A stretch of DNA of 24,474 nt, taken from the NCBI GenBank assembly GCA_001818705.1, contig MHJM01000013.1, forward strand, positions 261 to 24,734. Direction: 5' to 3'. The position numbers and the translations under genes are program-made. Source of the stretch: Candidatus Harrisonbacteria bacterium RIFCSPLOWO2_02_FULL_45_10c. Its GTDB lineage: Bacteria; Patescibacteriota; Minisyncoccia; UBA6257; 02-FULL-45-10c. Under the pieces are notes generated by a model, which searched no databases, was not told the DNA's origin, and saw only the letters and a list, made by a program, of their open reading frames with translations. Of this stretch, positions 21,897-24,474 are shown in pieces (within the stretch, counting starts at the first letter, position 1; every line of letters starts with the position of its first letter).

Positions 21897-23579
21897 CTAA
21901 TCTTCAAATAAAAACCTTCTGCCGCCTAATAATTCGTATCCGTACTCAACTTGCGGCCGAATATTCTGCGGAGGTACTTCGTCAAAAGAAATCCAATCGG
22001 TCAGATACTGGTAGGTGCCTGGCTGAGTGCAATCATCAATTTCGTAATAGTAGATTCCTTTTTCGTCTTTAGTAATCGGCATAGCGGTAAATCGGCTATT
22101 CTGCCGTAAGGCTTCCCTGCCGACTTCTTCTATCGGCGCGTTCGGATCAACCTTCACTTTATAAAGCACTCCGTATTCGTCCAAAAACCATTGGCCATTG
22201 CCCGGATCCTGCACTAATTGGACGCCATGGCCGATCCATCGGTCCAAATCATACCAGTTAAGCTGATAACTTTTATAGCCATTCAGAAAATCCAGGTAAG
22301 CGTTTTGGCAGGATTGTTCATCGCAATCTCCGCCCCGATCGGCATATACGTCCCGGGCTTCCCGGAAGCCCCAGCCGTCGTCCGGCGCTTCTTTCCACAT
22401 CAGATTTTTATCACTCCATTCGTTGCGCTTCCGCAAGGTGCCCAACCGTTCCGCTTGCTGCTCCAGCGTCAGGCGCGAATCATCTTTTAAGCCGCTATCG
22501 ACGTAGAATTTGGATTTTCTGTTCCGGACATAGCCGTAATGATCCAGTTCAGGAATGCTTTTTTCCGGATTGGGAAATTTCCAAGAGAATTTTATTCCCC
22601 AGAGCCTTTCTCTGGCTTCAAAAGAAGAGAAGTTGCTTCGGGAAACTTTCTGGAACAATTCCAGATTAAGGTCTTTTCCGATGACTCCGACGGAACCGAG
22701 CGTATCGGCTCCATTCCGGTTAAGCATCGGAGCGTAAACCGCTTTGGCAAACAGGTTCCGATTGGCGCCCAACAGATTCTTAAACAGGGCTGTGCCGCCG
22801 TACTCCAAACGCTCCAGATCCACCAGGCGATCCCGCTCAATGTCAATTTTTTTATAATTGATTGAGGGGATTAAATCCGCCATTCCAACCGGAATAGTCA
22901 ATTCTGATTTTAGCGACAGCTCATTGGTCCAATCTTTAACGAAAAAATAGCGTTCGGGATTGTATTGCTGCCGTATTAAATCGCCGTTTAGCCGATATTT
23001 CGCCCTTCCGCCGAACTGGCCGGAAAATAAACCATTAGCCCCAAAACCGAAACTGTCCCACTGCGCCAAGCTTCCGTAATCGTCAAAAATAGTTGACCCG
23101 GAACCGAATCCGCCGGCCCGGACAATCAAGCTTTTACTGTCGGAACCGAATACCGCTTTTAAATACTGCGAAGAGCCGTATAAAACTTGGTTATTCTGGA
23201 ACCGATTATCTTGCGATTGGACGGAATAGTACCCGCTCAGCGCTCCCAAGGCCAGAGAGCTTTCGCTCCGCAGGCCGGTTTTGCCGATCGGCAAACTTAA
23301 CAGATATTTGCCCCGGATTGCGACGCCATTCCTATTCGTTCGATTTTTCGCCACAAATCTTAGGGAAAAATTATTTACCTGCTCACTTATCGGAGCAACG
23401 CTTGCCGCCACAAAGTTTTCTCCGAAATCCAAACTCAATACCGGACCGGAAGATATGTTAAGGTCGTCTGAAAATAAGATTGTTCCGTAGCCGGACCCGA
23501 ATTCACTTCGGAAGTCAACGGCTCCAGCCGTAGAAGCTAAAGTAAAAACAAAGACTATGCTGACTGCCAGCCTTCTCAT
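21897..23579 (-). CDS. Secreted beta-rich protein with C-terminal transglutaminase-like cysteine-protease domain
   Basis: The 560-aa product begins with a clear signal peptide (M-R-R-L, hydrophobic core, A-S-T-A-G-A before V-D-F). Residues about 25-330 are a succession of short amphipathic strands separated by Gly/Asn/Asp turns, the look of an outer-membrane beta-barrel or beta-propeller-like sheet. The C-terminal part contains D-R-G-G-D-C-D-E-Q-S-C (Cys419), I-G-H-G-V (His451) and W-F-L-D-E-Y (Asp467). This is the order and spacing of a transglutaminase-like Cys-His-Asp triad. I cannot name a family for the whole protein. The ATG at 23579 was chosen because GAGGTG lies 6 nt upstream and the signal peptide starts there; earlier in-frame TTG/ATG codons give a charged extension. 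Promoter and terminator are its own. Confidence 0.78.
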   Translation of the reverse strand: MRRLAVSIVFVFTLASTAGAVDFRSEFGSGYGTILFSDDLNISSGPVLSLDFGENFVAASVAPISEQVNNFSLRFVAKNRTNRNGVAIRGKYLLSLPIGKTGLRSESSLALGALSGYYSVQSQDNRFQNNQVLYGSSQYLKAVFGSDSKSLIVRAGGFGSGSTIFDDYGSLAQWDSFGFGANGLFSGQFGGRAKYRLNGDLIRQQYNPERYFFVKDWTNELSLKSELTIPVGMADLIPSINYKKIDIERDRLVDLERLEYGGTALFKNLLGANRNLFAKAVYAPMLNRNGADTLGSVGVIGKDLNLELFQKVSRSNFSSFEARERLWGIKFSWKFPNPEKSIPELDHYGYVRNRKSKFYVDSGLKDDSRLTLEQQAERLGTLRKRNEWSDKNLMWKEAPDDGWGFREARDVYADRGGDCDEQSCQNAYLDFLNGYKSYQLNWYDLDRWIGHGVQLVQDPGNGQWFLDEYGVLYKVKVDPNAPIEEVGREALRQNSRFTAMPITKDEKGIYYYEIDDCTQPGTYQYLTDWISFDEVPPQNIRPQVEYGYELLGGRRFLFED

Positions 23580-23625
23580 CGCCATCACCTCTTTTTCAGT
23601 TTTCAAAGAAACTTCTTTGCACTAT

Positions 23626-23654
23626 ATTGTACAACTTTATAAATAAATAGTCAA
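23626..23654 (-). promoter_or_regulatory. Promoter of the transglutaminase-like gene
   Basis: TTGACT (23649-23654) and TACAAT (23626-23631) on the minus strand are 17 nt apart, each 5 of 6 to consensus. A leader of about 40 nt carries the Shine-Dalgarno AAGAGGTG. The -35 box begins 6 bp past the tRNA-fMet terminator. Confidence 0.75.
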
Positions 23655-23660
23655 TTACCC

Positions 23661-23687
23661 AAAACTCGCTTATTGCAAGCGAGTTTT
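23661..23687. terminator. Terminator of the initiator tRNA gene
   Basis: An 11-bp stem, AAAACTCGCTT / AAGCGAGTTTT, with a 5-nt loop, just past the tRNA 3' end on the minus strand. Confidence 0.85.
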
Positions 23688-23692
23688 CATTG

Positions 23693-23765
23693 TTGCGGGA
23701 GTTGGATTCGAACCAACGACCTCATGGTTATGAGCCATGCGAGCTGACCACTGCTCTACCCCGCG
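23693..23765 (-). tRNA. Initiator tRNA-fMet(CAU)
   Basis: A 73-nt cloverleaf on the minus strand: 5' CGCGGGG with 3' TCCCGCA leaves C1 opposite A72, the bacterial initiator hallmark. The D stem GAGC / GCTC gives the A11-U24 pair. Loop CTCATAA has anticodon CAU, and the T arm is GTTGG-TTCGAAT-CCAAC. The anticodon stem is CATGG / CCATG, so pair 29:41 is U-A rather than the near-universal G-C; 30:40 and 31:39 are G-C. Pair 7:66 is G-U. CCA is not encoded. Confidence 0.96.
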
Positions 23766-23772
23766 ATACTAT

Positions 23773-23780
23773 AGTATAAT
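23773..23780. promoter_or_regulatory. Overlapping -10 boxes of divergent tRNA-fMet and NlpC/P60 genes
   Basis: TATAAT (23775-23780, plus) serves the peptidase gene, and TATACT (23773-23778 read on the minus strand) serves the tRNA, whose C1 lies 8 nt downstream. They sit on the edge of the perfect palindrome ATACTATAGTAT (23766-23777). -35 boxes are poor on both sides. Confidence 0.45.
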
Positions 23781-23789
23781 ATAGAAACG

Positions 23790-24221
23790 ATGGATGCAAA
23801 CCAAGAAAAACTAGTCGCTGCCGCCCGATCCTGTATCGGGCGTCCTTATAAATACGGCGCCAAACCGGAAGATATGCCGAATTATTTTGACTGTTCTTCA
23901 TTCACCCAATATGTTTTTAAAACTATCGGCATTGATATCCCGAGAAGCACCTTACTTCAGGCTACCATCGGCAAAGAAATACCCTTGGATCAGCCGCCTG
24001 CTGTCGGCGACCTGATTTTTTTCCGAGGCAGCAAAGGCCACTATGACGACGCTCTCTTCCCGGGAAAATCGGTATATATCGGCCACGTTGCCCTATATAT
24101 CGGAGAAAATAAAATAATCCATGGCGCCTTCCAGCGCGGCGTTGTTGAGGAAATCCCGATGGAAACCGCGATTAAGGAAAAAGGTCCGATTGTGCTCATA
24201 AAAAAAGTGTTGTCCGGCTAA
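23790..24221 (+). CDS. NlpC/P60-family cysteine peptidase
   Basis: A 143-aa single-domain NlpC/P60 protein; the family cleaves peptidoglycan stem peptides or related amide bonds. The catalytic set is visible: Cys35 in F-D-C-S-S-F, His99 in I-G-H-V-A-L-Y-I-G and His111 in I-I-H-G-A-F. The opening A-R-S-C-I-G-R-P-Y-K-Y-G is typical of the domain edge, so the protein is complete but is only the catalytic domain. There is no signal peptide, SH3 or LysM domain. The ATG follows a -10 box by 9 nt and has no Shine-Dalgarno, predicting a leader of about 3 nt. Its stop TAA overlaps the next gene's ATG by one base, so the two form an operon. Confidence 0.92.
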   Translation: MDANQEKLVAAARSCIGRPYKYGAKPEDMPNYFDCSSFTQYVFKTIGIDIPRSTLLQATIGKEIPLDQPPAVGDLIFFRGSKGHYDDALFPGKSVYIGHVALYIGENKIIHGAFQRGVVEEIPMETAIKEKGPIVLIKKVLSG

Positions 24222-24474
24222 TGCGCTATCGGGTTCCCGCCTATTCCCAATGGCTTCGCATCCGGGAAAAAAATTGGAAACCGCGCTCCTGCGGAATCAT
24301 TGCCTTGGCAATGCTTATTTCTTATTGGAATAAAAAAATAGCCACAAAAGAATTAGTTATAACCAGCCGACGCGTCGGAGCCTATAAAAAAGGCATCGGC
24401 TGGACCCATAAAGGACTGGTGTTAACTGCTAAAAAGTACGGACTCGGAGGCAATAATTTCGACTTGGCGAATCT
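24221..24474 (+). CDS. C39-like (papain-fold) cysteine peptidase, N-terminal part only
   Basis: The first 84 codons of a gene that runs off the right edge. The start M-R-Y-R-V-P-A-Y-S-Q-W followed by W-K-P-R-S-C-G-I-I-A-L-A-M is the N-terminus of the peptidase C39-like family, with the catalytic Cys in S-C-G-I-I-A-L (Cys25). The catalytic His and Asp would lie beyond the window. There is no signal peptide. The ATG overlaps the TAA of the NlpC/P60 gene (TAATG), which indicates coupled translation of two cysteine peptidases. The substrate is unknown; cell-wall or bacteriocin-leader cleavage are family possibilities only. Confidence 0.75.
   Translation, partial: MRYRVPAYSQWLRIREKNWKPRSCGIIALAMLISYWNKKIATKELVITSRRVGAYKKGIGWTHKGLVLTAKKYGLGGNNFDLAN

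Noticed and set aside
23822..23841. Hairpin CCCGAT/ATCGGG inside the NlpC/P60 gene
   Set aside because: The short stem in coding sequence has no T run, and the codons encode conserved domain-edge residues; probably incidental.
1..24474. Prophage, insertion sequence, CRISPR array or toxin-antitoxin locus
   Set aside because: No transposase, integrase, cas gene, regularly spaced repeats or recognisable toxin-antitoxin pair was found. The tail-fibre-like repeats belong to the pseudopilin fusion and have no phage neighbours.

Overview
The window looks like a chromosomal segment from a Candidate Phyla Radiation (Patescibacteria) bacterium, probably of a Parcubacteria-like lineage. The grounds are short intergenic gaps, compact versions of core proteins (ThrRS without TGS, PheT without its tRNA-binding OB domain), a GatB tRNA-amidotransferase subunit, a GFT-type pseudopilin fused to a huge surface domain, and no CCA in either tRNA gene. 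TGA is used as a stop (for example gatB and the 83-aa gene), so this is not a UGA-glycine lineage. The phylum-level placement is inference.

Layout. 1-1079: 5' end of rpmF (L32, minus), divergent from a membrane-anchored trypsin-like protease with its own terminator. 1080-1275: a structured spacer. 1276-6245: dnaE then thrS (plus), each with its own promoter set against the ATG. 6247-9310 (minus): an HD phosphohydrolase, gatB and a small coiled-coil gene, convergent with thrS across a shared terminator. 9365-9726: a monocistronic 83-aa gene of unknown function. 9725-13816 (minus): gyrB, secE-nusG-rplK, an inverted-repeat element in place of rplA, then tmk. 13854-14038: a structured RNA-like element (copy A) with a terminator. 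14095-15333: an LhgO/DadA-type FAD oxidoreductase. 15344-21435 (minus): a membrane protein with a PKD-like end, pheS, pheT, and a 790-aa pseudopilin/tail-fibre-repeat fusion. 21514-21647: copy B of the structured element. 21748-23765: tRNA-Met, a secreted transglutaminase-like protein and initiator tRNA (all minus). 23790-end: NlpC/P60 peptidase overlapping a C39-like cysteine peptidase that runs off the window.

The most interesting observation is the pair of elements A (13854-14000, plus) and B (21514-21647, minus). They share four nearly invariant joining segments (16, 7, 12 and about 16 nt), but the helices between them have different sequences that still pair. G-U wobbles fit only one transcribed sense, and it is the same relative sense in both copies. 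That is the covariation signature of a structured RNA, and I do not recognise the family.

A second theme is initiation. dnaE, thrS, secE, the pheS-operon leader gene and possibly rplK have a -10 box only 6-7 nt before the ATG and no Shine-Dalgarno, which predicts leaderless mRNAs. The protease, the 83-aa gene, tmk, the oxidoreductase and the transglutaminase-like gene have normal leaders with clear Shine-Dalgarno sequences. This rule changes several start codons. Most genes are housekeeping (replication, translation, nucleotide supply). The accessory content is cell-surface or envelope-directed: protease, pilin-adhesin, transglutaminase-like protein and two cysteine peptidases.
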